NCBI GenBank assembly: GCA_048497495.1 | Contig: JAFHCF010000142.1 | Coordinates: 1-16,365, forward strand | Source of the DNA: JAFHCF01 sp048497495 | Lineage (GTDB): Bacteria; Pseudomonadota; Alphaproteobacteria; Rhizobiales; Ancalomicrobiaceae | DNA: 16,365 nt | Reading direction: 5' to 3' | In this document: piece after piece, positions 7,545 to 14,649 of the stretch | How positions within the stretch are numbered: the stretch's first letter is position 1 | Layout of the letters: each line of letters opens with the position of its first letter | The notes under the pieces: generated by a model | What the model was told of the DNA's origin: nothing | Databases searched by the model: none | What the model saw: the letters and a program-made list of their open reading frames with translations, nothing else | Position numbers and translations under genes: made by a program

Positions 7545-8342
7545 GTGCTCGCCGAGATCTTCGCCTGGATCCTCACACCGGCCACCCTCGATGCCCGCCG
7601 CACCGGCCATCTGACGGCGGCGGTGTCGCTGTGGTCGCGGGCGCGCCGCTGCAAGGCCGATTGGGCGGATCACGAGGCCCGGTGCCATGCCACGGTCGAG
7701 CGGGCGATCACCGGTCTTCCGCGCCGGCGCAAGTGCCTGGTGCTCGGCTCCGGCCTGATGCGCGACGTGCCGCTCGCCCGCCTCGCCGAGAGCTTCGAGA
7801 AGGTGATCCTGATCGACGTCGTCCACCTCTGGCCGATCCGCCTCGCGGCGCGGCGCCTCGCCAACGTCGAACTCGTCGAACTCGACATCACCGGCACCAC
7901 CGACCTGCTGCTCGACCGCGCCACCGGGCTTTCCGATCCGCTTCGCCGCTACCGCGAGGACGGCGAGATCGATCTGGTGATCTCCGCCAACTGCCTGAGC
8001 CAGTTGCCGTTGCTGCCGGTCGCGAAGGTCCGCGAGAAGCGCGGCCTCGCCCTCTCCCGTTTCCCCGATCTCGGCCGGCGCATCGTCGAGGGTCACCTCG
8101 ACACGCTGCGCCGGATCGCCGCCCGGGTCTGCCTCCTGACCGACAGCGAGGGCCTCGACATCGGCCCGACCGGCGCCGTGGTCGACCGCTACGACCTGCT
8201 CGAGGGGGTGAAGCTGCCGCCCGCCGACGAGGACTGGGACTGGACGCTGGCGCCGATCGGCGAATATTCGCCCGACTGGTCGCTGGTCCACCGCGCCCAC
8301 GGCTTCGCCGATTTCCACGAGGCCTGCGCCCGCGGCCGCTGA
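7545..8342 (+). CDS. methyltransferase-like protein of unknown function
   Basis: I do not recognise a named family for this 265-residue soluble protein. It has a Rossmann-like core resembling SAM-dependent methyltransferases: KCLVLGSGLMRDVPL (residues 63-77) as a glycine motif, EKVILIDVVH ending strand 2 with acidic D91, VELVELDI (108-115), and EIDLVISANCLSQLP (141-155) in the motif IV position. The GSG is shorter than the usual GxGxG, so SAM binding is not certain. Cysteines cluster at C36, C47, C64 and C150. The start is GTG with GAGAGG six bases upstream. It stands alone, with a hairpin region before it and the Rrf2 regulator after it. Confidence 0.85.
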   Translation: MLAEIFAWILTPATLDARRTGHLTAAVSLWSRARRCKADWADHEARCHATVERAITGLPRRRKCLVLGSGLMRDVPLARLAESFEKVILIDVVHLWPIRLAARRLANVELVELDITGTTDLLLDRATGLSDPLRRYREDGEIDLVISANCLSQLPLLPVAKVREKRGLALSRFPDLGRRIVEGHLDTLRRIAARVCLLTDSEGLDIGPTGAVVDRYDLLEGVKLPPADEDWDWTLAPIGEYSPDWSLVHRAHGFADFHEACARGR

Positions 8343-8414
8343 CCCCCACCCCGGCGCGAGCGCCACAATCCCCTGAAATGGAGCGCGCGCCGGGCTCCGT
8401 TCGGTGCCGCGCGA

Positions 8415-8443
8415 TTGATCGGCCGGCCGGAAACCTCTATCGA
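8415..8443 (+). promoter_or_regulatory. candidate sigma-70 promoter of the Rrf2 gene
   Basis: TTGATC (8415-8420) and TATCGA (8438-8443) are separated by 17 bases and lie 24 bases before the Rrf2 start codon. Each matches the consensus only partly. Confidence 0.35.
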
Positions 8444-8467
8444 GCCGTGACAGGAGAGTTTCGCGGC

Positions 8468-8908
8468 ATGCTGACCAACAAGGGTAAATACGGCCTCAAG
8501 GCGATGGTTCATCTGGCGCGGCTCGCGGCCGGCGTCACGGTGCAGTCGGCCGAGATCGCCGATGCCGAACGAATTTCGAAGAAATTCCTCGACGCCATCC
8601 TGCTCGATCTGCGCAATGCCGGCTTCATCCGCTCCAAGAAGGGCCCGGGCGGCGGCTATGCCCTGGCGCGGCCGGCCGAGGAGATCGGCGTCGGCGCGAT
8701 CATCCGCGCCCTCGACGGCCCCCTCGCCCCGATCGCCTGCGCCAGCCGCACCGCCTATCAGCCCTGCGACGACTGCCACGATCTCGTCTCCTGCGCCGTC
8801 CGCCTCACCATGCTCGAGGTGCGCGACGCCATGGCCGAGGTGCTCGACGGCATGACGCTGGCCGAGATGGTGGCCAAGGCCGACACGGCGCGCGGCGCGA
8901 CCCCATGA
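8468..8908 (+). CDS. Rrf2-family transcriptional regulator with four cysteines
   Basis: A 146-residue regulator. The N-terminal winged helix-turn-helix has the family hallmarks: LTNKGKYGLKAMVHLA at the start, ISKKFLDAILLDLRNAGFI (36-54) as recognition region, and the wing KKGPGGGYALARP (57-69). Many Rrf2 proteins hold an Fe-S cluster on three C-terminal cysteines. Here C91, C100, C103 and C109 have spacing C-x8-C-x2-C-x5-C, unlike the IscR pattern C-x5-C-x5-C. The ATG has AGGAG at good spacing. It directly precedes cysPTWA on the same strand, with about 270 bases and a palindrome between, so control of sulfate uptake is the likely role. That role and the bound cofactor are inference. Confidence 0.94.
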   Translation: MLTNKGKYGLKAMVHLARLAAGVTVQSAEIADAERISKKFLDAILLDLRNAGFIRSKKGPGGGYALARPAEEIGVGAIIRALDGPLAPIACASRTAYQPCDDCHDLVSCAVRLTMLEVRDAMAEVLDGMTLAEMVAKADTARGATP

Positions 8909-9113
8909 CGCGGGGGGCGCGGCGTTCGCCCGATCCGGCCCGCCACGCCCCCCTCACCCTCCCCCGCCGACGACGCTCCGACGCGCTCCCGACAGCCGAA
9001 CGCGCGCCGAATGCCGCCCTTTTCCGGGTGGCCGGCGACCGACACGCCGATCGACGCCGTTTCGCCGCGACCCATGATCGGAGCATCGACGTCCGGACGG
9101 GGTCGATTCTTTG

Positions 9114-9147
9114 GAATAGACATTATCTATAGATTTTGTATTCTATT
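9114..9147 (+). promoter_or_regulatory. candidate cysP promoter with overlapping palindromic operator
   Basis: An AT-rich island in GC-rich DNA contains the perfect palindrome ATCTATAGAT (9125-9134), flanked by AATAGA (9115-9120) and its complement TCTATT (9142-9147). A plausible promoter overlaps it: -35 TAGACA (9117-9122), 16-base spacer, -10 TATTCT (9139-9144), about 34 bases before the cysP ATG. The layout suits repression by the adjacent Rrf2 protein. Confidence 0.55.
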
Positions 9148-9177
9148 GGCATGCACCTCGTTCCACGGGAGACAGCC

Positions 9178-10272
9178 ATGCCGACGCCGACCTCCACCTC
9201 CTGGCCCGTTCCGCGTGTCGATCGCCGCCCTCCCCTCGACCGTCCCCTCGTCCGCCGGTTGCGTGATCTCGCCGTCATCGGCGCCGCCTTCGGCATCATC
9301 ATCGCCACGACGCTCTTCGCCCGCGCCGACACGACGCTGCTCAACGTCAGCTACGACCCGACCCGCGAGTTCTACAAGGAGGTGAACACCGTGTTCGCCG
9401 CCGAGTGGAAGGCCGCGACCGGCGAGACCGTGTCGATCAGGACCTCGCACGGCGGATCGGGCAAGCAGGCGCGCTCGGTGATCGACGGTCTCGACGCCGA
9501 CGTGGTGACCCTGGCGCTCGCCGCCGACATCGACGCCATCGCCCGGCTGACCGGCAAGATCCCGGCCGACTGGCAGACCCGGCTCGCCCACAACTCCTCG
9601 CCCTACACCTCGACGATCCTGTTCCTGGTGCGCAAGGGCAACCCGAAGGGGTTGAAGGACTGGGGCGATCTGGTGAAACCCGGCGTCGAGGTGATCACGC
9701 CCAACCCGAAGACCTCGGGCGGCGCCCGCTGGAACTACCTCGCCGCCTGGGCCTGGGCCCACAAGACCCACGAGGGTGACGACGCCAGGGTTCGCGGCTA
9801 CATCGCCGACCTCTTCAAGCATGTTCCGGTCCTCGACACCGGCGCGCGCGGCTCGACCACGACCTTCGCCCAGCGCGGCTTGGGCGACGTCCTGCTCGCC
9901 TGGGAGAACGAGGCCTATCTGGTCGTCGACGAATTCGGCGCCGACGAGTTCGACATCGTGGTGCCGCCCTTCTCGATCCTCGCCGAACCGCCGGTGGCGC
10001 TGGTCGACGGCAACGTCGACACCAAGGGCAGCCGCAAGCAGGCCGAGGCCTATCTCGCCTTCCTCTATTCGCCGAAGGGTCAGACGCTCGCGGCCAAGTA
10101 TCGCTATCGCCCGTCGAACCCGAAGGGGGTCGACGAGGCGCTGCTCGATCGCTTCCCCGAGCTCGATCTGATCACCATCGACGATCCGCTGTTCGGCGGC
10201 TGGGGCAAGGCGCAGGCCTTCCACTTCGGCGAGGGCGGCACATTCGATCAGCTCTACAAGCCGGCGAAGTGA
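9178..10272 (+). CDS. cysP: sulfate/thiosulfate ABC transporter substrate-binding protein
   Basis: Periplasmic sulfate- or thiosulfate-binding protein that delivers its ligand to CysT/CysW. The 364-residue product has a long, arginine-rich N-region, then a hydrophobic stretch (about residues 31-48) ending ARA-D, a signal peptidase I site after residue 50. The mature part has LLNVSYDPTREFY, HGGSGKQARSVIDGLDADVVTLA and ITPNPKTSGGARWNYLAAWA, which are typical of the Sbp/CysP family. I cannot separate Sbp from CysP by eye. The ATG at 9178 has GGGAGA four bases upstream, while upstream in-frame ATGs (9136, 9151) lie within or at the predicted promoter and lack binding sites. It is the first gene of the cys operon. 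Confidence 0.94.
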   Translation: MPTPTSTSWPVPRVDRRPPLDRPLVRRLRDLAVIGAAFGIIIATTLFARADTTLLNVSYDPTREFYKEVNTVFAAEWKAATGETVSIRTSHGGSGKQARSVIDGLDADVVTLALAADIDAIARLTGKIPADWQTRLAHNSSPYTSTILFLVRKGNPKGLKDWGDLVKPGVEVITPNPKTSGGARWNYLAAWAWAHKTHEGDDARVRGYIADLFKHVPVLDTGARGSTTTFAQRGLGDVLLAWENEAYLVVDEFGADEFDIVVPPFSILAEPPVALVDGNVDTKGSRKQAEAYLAFLYSPKGQTLAAKYRYRPSNPKGVDEALLDRFPELDLITIDDPLFGGWGKAQAFHFGEGGTFDQLYKPAK

Positions 10273-10296
10273 CACCGCGCGGCGCGTGAGACGAGC

Positions 10297-10363
10297 GGCA
10301 TCGGGGCCCCTTGCCCGGCATCGCTCCTCTTCGCGTGACGCGACCTCTCCTCGGCCCGATGCC
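10297..10363 (+). repeat. long-range inverted repeat between cysP and cysT
   Basis: GGCATCGGG (10297-10305) is perfectly complementary to CCCGATGCC (10355-10363). The loop contains a smaller hairpin, TCGCG-TGA-CGCGA. There is no T-tract. In the mRNA it could stabilise the cysP portion. Confidence 0.45.
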
Positions 10364-10387
10364 CTCGGCCTTCCCGGAGAAACGCAC

Positions 10388-11248
10388 ATGACGGCGCCCG
10401 CATTCGTTTCCTCGCCCGCACGACGACGCGAACCGCTCGTCTCCGGCGTCCTGCCCGGCTTCGGCCTCGCCTTCGGCTGGACCGTGGTCTGGCTGTCCTT
10501 CATCGTGCTGATCCCCCTCGTCGCCCTCGCCTGGAAGGCGTCGGGGCTCGGGGTCTCCGGCTTCGTCGAGCTCCTCCAGGACGCCCGCGTGCTGGCGGCG
10601 CTGAAGCTCTCCTTCGGGGCGGCCTTCGTCGCGGCGCTGATCAACGCGGTCTTCGGGGTTCTCGTCGCCTGGGTGCTGACCCGCTACCGCTTCCCCGGGC
10701 GCAACCTCGTCGACGCCGCCGTCGATCTGCCCTTCGCGCTGCCGACGGCGGTCGCCGGCATCACGCTCGCGGCCCTCTTCGCCAAGACCGGCTGGATCGG
10801 CGCCTGGCTCGAGCCGCTCGGCGTCAAGGTCGCCTATACCCAACTCGGCGTCGTCGTCGCGCTGGTCTTCGTCGGCATGCCCTTCGTGGTGCGCACGGTT
10901 CAGCCGCTGCTCGCCGATCTCGATCGCGAGGTCGAGGAGGCCGCCGCGATGCTCGGGGCGAGCCGCGCCGCCACGGTCTTCCGGGTGCTGCTGCCGCCGC
11001 TGGTGCCGGCGATCCTCACCGGCTTCACCCTGGCCTTCGCCCGCGGCGTCGGCGAGTACGGGTCGATCGTCTTCATCGCCGGCAACATGCCCTACCTCAC
11101 CGAGATCGCGCCGCTCCTCATCGTCATCCGGCTGGAGGAGTTCGACTATGTCGGGGCGACCGGCATCGCCTGCGTCATGCTCGCCGTCTCCTTCACCCTG
11201 ATCCTCGCCATCAACGCCCTACAGACCTGGGTCAATCGGAGATATTGA
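10388..11248 (+). CDS. cysT: sulfate ABC transporter permease CysT
   Basis: Inner-membrane permease, one half of the sulfate channel, pairing with CysW. The 286-residue length is normal. It has about six hydrophobic helices, starting near residue 27. The cytoplasmic EAA loop that docks on the ATPase is seen as EEAAAMLGASRAATVFRVLLPP (about 183-204). VDLPFALPTAVAGITLA and EYGSIVFIAGNMP are family-typical segments. The ATG has GGAGA seven bases upstream, and an earlier in-frame GTG at 10286 lacks support. Its stop is one base from the cysW ATG, which indicates translational coupling. Confidence 0.95.
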   Translation: MTAPAFVSSPARRREPLVSGVLPGFGLAFGWTVVWLSFIVLIPLVALAWKASGLGVSGFVELLQDARVLAALKLSFGAAFVAALINAVFGVLVAWVLTRYRFPGRNLVDAAVDLPFALPTAVAGITLAALFAKTGWIGAWLEPLGVKVAYTQLGVVVALVFVGMPFVVRTVQPLLADLDREVEEAAAMLGASRAATVFRVLLPPLVPAILTGFTLAFARGVGEYGSIVFIAGNMPYLTEIAPLLIVIRLEEFDYVGATGIACVMLAVSFTLILAINALQTWVNRRY

Positions 11249-11249
11249 G

Positions 11250-12143
11250 ATGGCGACCGACGAGACCTTCCCGCTCGATCCGCCGCGCGCGCGCGCCCTT
11301 CCCGTGCCGGAGCCGATCGGCGAGACGCGCGGCGCCCGCATCGCGCTCGTGGCGACGGCGATCGCCTTCCTCGCGCTCGTGTTGGCGCTGCCGCTCGCCG
11401 GCGTCTTCACCGAGGGCCTGCGAAAGGGGGTCGGGGCCTATTTCGCCAGTTTCACGGATCCGGACGCGCTCGCCGCGGTCCGCCTGACGCTGCTGGTCGC
11501 GGTGATCTCGGTGCCGGCCAATCTGGTCTTCGGCGTCGCCGCGTCCTGGGCGATCACGCGCTTCTCCTTTACCGGCAAGAGCGTCCTCGTCACCCTGATC
11601 GACCTGCCGTTCTCGGTGTCGCCGGTGGTCTCGGGTCTGGTCTTCATACTGCTCTTCGGGGCGCAGGGGGTGTTCGGGCCGTGGCTCGTGGCGCACGGGC
11701 TCCAGGTGATCTTCGCCGTGCCCGGCCTCGTCCTGGCGACGATCTTCGTCACCTTCCCCTTCGTGGCGCGCGAGCTGATCCCCTTGATGGAGGCGCAAGG
11801 CTCGGCCGACGAGGAGGCGGCGCTGACGCTCGGGGCCTCGGGCTGGACCATCTTCACCCGGGTGACGCTGCCCAACATCAAGTGGGGCCTGCTCTACGGC
11901 GTGCTGCTGTGCAATGCCCGGGCGATGGGCGAGTTCGGCGCGGTCTCGGTGGTCTCCGGCCACATTCGCGGCCTCACCAACACCATGCCGCTGCAGGTGG
12001 AGATCCTCTACAACGAGTACGACTTCGTCGGCGCCTTCGCGATGGCCTCGGTCCTCGCGCTTCTGGCGCTGGTCACCCTCGTGCTCAAGACCTTTCTCGA
12101 GTGGCGGTTCGGCGAGGAACTCGCCCGTTCCGCACGACACTGA
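11250..12143 (+). CDS. cysW: sulfate ABC transporter permease CysW
   Basis: Second inner-membrane permease of the sulfate importer. The product is 297 residues with a hydrophilic N-terminal arm of about 30 residues, then six hydrophobic helices. The EAA loop is DEEAALTLGASGWTIFTRVTLP (about 187-208), and IDLPFSVSPVVSGLVF plus MGEFGAVSVVSGHIRG are CysW signatures. GGAGA lies inside the end of cysT, eight bases before the ATG. CysA follows nine bases after the stop, so the order is the standard P-T-W-A. Confidence 0.95.
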   Translation: MATDETFPLDPPRARALPVPEPIGETRGARIALVATAIAFLALVLALPLAGVFTEGLRKGVGAYFASFTDPDALAAVRLTLLVAVISVPANLVFGVAASWAITRFSFTGKSVLVTLIDLPFSVSPVVSGLVFILLFGAQGVFGPWLVAHGLQVIFAVPGLVLATIFVTFPFVARELIPLMEAQGSADEEAALTLGASGWTIFTRVTLPNIKWGLLYGVLLCNARAMGEFGAVSVVSGHIRGLTNTMPLQVEILYNEYDFVGAFAMASVLALLALVTLVLKTFLEWRFGEELARSARH

Positions 12144-12152
12144 GGCAACCCC

Positions 12153-13247
12153 ATGGACATCCATATCCGCGACCTCGCCAAGGACTTCGGCGACTTTCCC
12201 GCTCTCCACGGCCTCGATCTCGACATCCGCTCGGGCGAACTCCTGGCGCTGCTCGGTCCCTCCGGTTCGGGCAAGACGACGCTCCTGCGTCTCCTCGCCG
12301 GCCTGGAGCAGCCCACCGTCGGCCGGGTCTTCTTCGGCGAGGAGGACGCCTCCCTGACCCCGGTCAGGGATCGCAAGGTCGGCTTCGTGTTCCAGCACTA
12401 CGCGCTCTTCCGCCACATGACGGTGGCCGAGAACATCGCCTTCGGCCTCACCTGCAAACCGAAGTCGGAGCGGCCGAGCGGCGCCGAGATCAAGCGCCGG
12501 GTCGATGAACTGCTCGACTTGGTGCAACTGCCGACGCTGGCGAAGCGCTATCCCTCGCAGCTCTCCGGTGGTCAGCGCCAGCGCGTGGCGCTCGCCCGCG
12601 CCCTCGCCGTCGAGCCGCGCGTCCTCTTCCTCGACGAGCCCTTCGGGGCGCTGGACGCCCAGGTCCGCAAGGACCTGCGCAAGTGGCTGCGTGAGATCCA
12701 CGACCGCACCGGCTACACCACGATCTTCGTCACCCACGACCAGGACGAGGCGCTCGAACTCGCCGATCGGGTGGTGGTGCTGAACCAGGGGCGCATCGAA
12801 CAGATCGGCACGCCGGACGAGATCTACGACGCCCCCGCCTCCCCCTTCGTCTTCGACTTCATCGGCGACACCAGCCGTCTGCCGGTGGTCGTCGGGCACG
12901 GCGGGGTGAGCTTCGCCGGCGCCCGGCTCGAGCTCGGCGTCGACGTGCTGGGCTCGGGCCCGGCGACGCTCTACGTCCGGCCGCAACATTGGACGATCGG
13001 CGGCGACGCGCCCGGCGGTCTGACCGGCACCGTGACCGGCAGCCGCCGCCACGGCGTCGCCCGTCGCCTCGATCTGAGGCTCGCCGACGCGACGGTCATC
13101 GAAATCGACGTCGCTCCGGAAGTCTCCGTGTCGATCGGCGACCGCCGCGCCCTCGCCCCGACCAGATGGCGCCTGTTCTTCGAAGGCGGCGAATCGCTGG
13201 GAGGCCGCCGCGACGACGCCGCGCCCGGCCGACGCGCTCTGGCCTGA
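12153..13247 (+). CDS. cysA: sulfate/thiosulfate ABC transporter ATP-binding protein
   Basis: Cytoplasmic ATPase that powers the CysT/CysW channel. In the 364-residue product all nucleotide-binding motifs are intact: Walker A GPSGSGKTT (35-43), Q-loop Q81 in FVFQHYALF, signature LSGGQRQR (137-144), Walker B RVLFLDEP (156-163), D-loop GALD and switch H195 in VTHDQDEA. After about residue 235 a C-terminal accessory domain follows, with the TOBE-like LYVRPQHW segment. The ribosome binding site is weak (GAGG overlapping the cysW stop), typical of a coupled gene. It is the last gene of the operon. I see no plus-strand terminator of its own after it. Confidence 0.96.
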   Translation: MDIHIRDLAKDFGDFPALHGLDLDIRSGELLALLGPSGSGKTTLLRLLAGLEQPTVGRVFFGEEDASLTPVRDRKVGFVFQHYALFRHMTVAENIAFGLTCKPKSERPSGAEIKRRVDELLDLVQLPTLAKRYPSQLSGGQRQRVALARALAVEPRVLFLDEPFGALDAQVRKDLRKWLREIHDRTGYTTIFVTHDQDEALELADRVVVLNQGRIEQIGTPDEIYDAPASPFVFDFIGDTSRLPVVVGHGGVSFAGARLELGVDVLGSGPATLYVRPQHWTIGGDAPGGLTGTVTGSRRHGVARRLDLRLADATVIEIDVAPEVSVSIGDRRALAPTRWRLFFEGGESLGGRRDDAAPGRRALA

Positions 13248-13262
13248 GGCTCCCGCGTCGGG

Positions 13263-13291
13263 AAAAAGCGAAACCCGCCGAAGAGGCGGGT
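13263..13291 (-). terminator. intrinsic terminator downstream of tRNA-His
   Basis: Read on the minus strand, ACCCGCC (13291-13285) pairs with GGCGGGT (13279-13273) around a five-base loop and is followed by TTCGCTTTTT. The polarity fits the tRNA-His transcript. The T-tract is on the minus strand only, so it would not end cysA efficiently. Confidence 0.8.
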
Positions 13292-13355
13292 CGCGGACGT
13301 CGGCGATGTCCATGAGGACGATGTCGTGCAGGCGGACGATGTCGAGAAAATCGAG

Positions 13356-13432
13356 TGGTACAGCTGCCCGGACTCGAACCGGGGACCTTCGGAGCCACAA
13401 TCCGACGCTCTAACCAACTGAGCTACAGCTGC
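13356..13432 (-). tRNA. tRNA-His (anticodon GTG)
   Basis: A full cloverleaf can be drawn in 77 bases, including an encoded 3' CCA (13356-13358). The acceptor stem is GCAGCTG with CAGCTGT, the D arm AGCTCAGTTGGTTAGAGC, the anticodon stem TCGGA/TCCGA with loop TTGTGGC (GTG at 13398-13396), and the T arm CCCGG-TTCGAGT-CCGGG. The first pair is G1-U72 and the discriminator is A73. The base before G1 is T, so no G(-1) is encoded. This matches the unusual alphaproteobacterial tRNA-His type. Confidence 0.96.
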
Positions 13433-13558
13433 ACGGGTCTCGACGGCGTCCTGATAGGGGATGGCGCCCCACTTGGCAAGAGCCGATGTCGCGAGGCGCG
13501 TCGATCGGTTCCGTTCCGTGGCGCCCCACGCCTCCCACCAGGCGCGGGGGATGGTGAA

Positions 13559-13591
13559 GATCCCGCCGACGCGCCGGGCGCGGGCGGGATC
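13559..13591 (-). terminator. strong hairpin after the first phasin gene, possible terminator
   Basis: GATCCCGCC (13559-13567) is perfectly complementary to GGCGGGATC (13583-13591), with a further inner stem. No proper T-tract follows on the minus strand (only CTTC), so it may be an mRNA 3'-stabilising structure rather than a true intrinsic terminator. Confidence 0.4.
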
Positions 13592-13666
13592 GAAAGATCG
13601 CCGGCGAAGCGGCGTCCGCCCCCTTCGGACCGCGACGTGCCGGGCACGCCGCCGTCCGCGAGAGGA

Positions 13667-14314
13667 TCACTTGCCGGACTTCAGCGTCTCGATCGACTTG
13701 GTGATCGCGTCCTTGGCGGGCTTGGCCGACTCGGCCGCCACCTTGGTCGCCACTTCCTGCAATTCCTTGGCCTGGGCGCCGATCGCCTCGAACTGGGCGC
13801 GCACGAAGGTCGACTGCAGCTCGATCGCCTCGGCGAAGGTCTTCACCGCCAGGAGGCTCTTGGCGAAGCCGTAGGTGGCGTCGCTGTTGGCCTTGACCGC
13901 GTCGATCGACTTGCCGTTGAGCTCGACCAGACCGGCGCGCGCCGTCTCGTAGGTGTCCTCGATCGCGTCGGTGGCCTCCTCGGCCGCCTCCTTGAGCTTG
14001 GCGAAGCTGGTCTTGGCCTGCGCCACCGCCTTCTCGGCGAAGTCACGGAACACCGCCGGGATCTCGGCCTGCGGCATCGAGGCCAGATCGAAGTTGGGCA
14101 TCTCGAACTTCGGCATCTCGAAGGTCGGCATCTCGAACTTGGGGAACTCGAACCCGGCCGCGGCGGTGGTCTCGGCCTTGGGCGCCGGAGCGGGCTCGGG
14201 GGCCGGAGCCGGCGCGGCGGCCTGAGCCACCGTGGGAGCCGCCTCGGTGGCGACGGTGGCGGGCGCGGCCGCCTTGGCGGCGGGCTTGCGGGTCGGGGTC
14301 TTGGCCTGGGTCAT
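13667..14314 (-). CDS. phasin with an N-terminal Ala/Pro-rich and FExPx-repeat region
   Basis: Predicted polyhydroxyalkanoate granule surface protein (Phasin_2 type) that controls granule size and coats PHA in the cytosol. The 215 residues divide into a basic, Ala/Lys/Pro-rich start (1-35, with KTPTRKPAAKAA), a PAPAPEPAPAP hinge (about 35-46), four FExPx pentapeptides (residues 55-74), and an amphipathic helical phasin domain (about 86-210) with FAEKAVAQAKTSFAKLKEA and the FVRAQFEAIGAQAKEL helix. The ATG has AGGAGAG seven bases upstream. An operator-like TGCA palindrome lies 177 bases before the start. The frame extends upstream past 14314 but without family resemblance. Confidence 0.9.
   Translation of the reverse strand: MTQAKTPTRKPAAKAAAPATVATEAAPTVAQAAAPAPAPEPAPAPKAETTAAAGFEFPKFEMPTFEMPKFEMPNFDLASMPQAEIPAVFRDFAEKAVAQAKTSFAKLKEAAEEATDAIEDTYETARAGLVELNGKSIDAVKANSDATYGFAKSLLAVKTFAEAIELQSTFVRAQFEAIGAQAKELQEVATKVAAESAKPAKDAITKSIETLKSGK
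14093..14152 (-). repeat. 15-bp tandem repeat encoding four FExPx pentapeptides
   Basis: Inside the first phasin gene, four 15-base units encode FEFPK, FEMPT, FEMPK and FEMPN, followed by a degenerate FDLAS. Codons are nearly the same between units, which suggests expansion by slippage or unequal exchange. Confidence 0.85.
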
Positions 14315-14490
14315 GCCACGTCTCTCCTGATCGAATTCGAATTGGTCGGCGCTCTCTCGCGTCGTTCCACGATCGCCCCCCTCGGGGTCGCGTCTCGGGC
14401 GCCTGCGAGGCGCGAATGCTGTGCGAGGACGTCGGTGGACGCGCCCGTGAGGGCCGACCGGCGACATCGAGAACCTAGTCGAGTTCGTGT

Positions 14491-14517
14491 TGCAATGCAA
14501 TATAATACTGCATTGCA
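14491..14517 (-). promoter_or_regulatory. TGCA palindrome before the first phasin, candidate PhaR operator
   Basis: TGCAATGCA (14491-14499) and its exact complement TGCATTGCA (14509-14517) flank a nine-base AT-rich spacer. The minus-strand spacer contains TATTAT, a plausible -10, so a bound protein would block transcription. PhaR repressors of PHA genes are known to bind TGC-rich sequences before phaP genes. Confidence 0.6.
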
Positions 14518-14583
14518 CAATCTCGATCGAGGATCCCGCCGGTCCCTCGAGCCGGTCGCCGCGCGCCGACCGGAACATCGGCG

Positions 14584-14610
14584 GGCGGTCGCGCCGAACG
14601 GCGCGCCGCC
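14584..14610 (-). other. GC-rich hairpin after the second phasin gene
   Basis: GGCGG plus CGCGCCG (14584-14588, 14590-14596) pair with CGGCGCG plus CCGCC (14599-14605, 14606-14610), with one bulged base. It lies 40 bases past the phasin stop at 14650. There is no T-tract, so termination is uncertain. The remaining 14315-14490 stretch shows nothing recognisable. Confidence 0.35.
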
Positions 14611-14649
14611 CACTCGAATTCGCGTCTCCATCGATCCGAGATCGACAAA

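Noticed and set aside
6597..8366. 589-codon minus-strand open frame
   Set aside because: Overlaps yciB in another frame and is antisense to the methyltransferase-like gene. No recognisable motif.
11283..11294. CG dinucleotide run in cysW
   Set aside because: Short simple sequence inside a coding region of a GC-rich genome. No functional indication.
11232..13400. 722-codon minus-strand open frame
   Set aside because: Antisense to cysW, cysA and part of the tRNA region. Its composition is that of a shadow frame with no domain.
13433..13666. Attachment site or integrated element next to tRNA-His
   Set aside because: No integrase gene and no duplicated tRNA 3' end is visible. Neighbours are chromosomal housekeeping and phasin genes.
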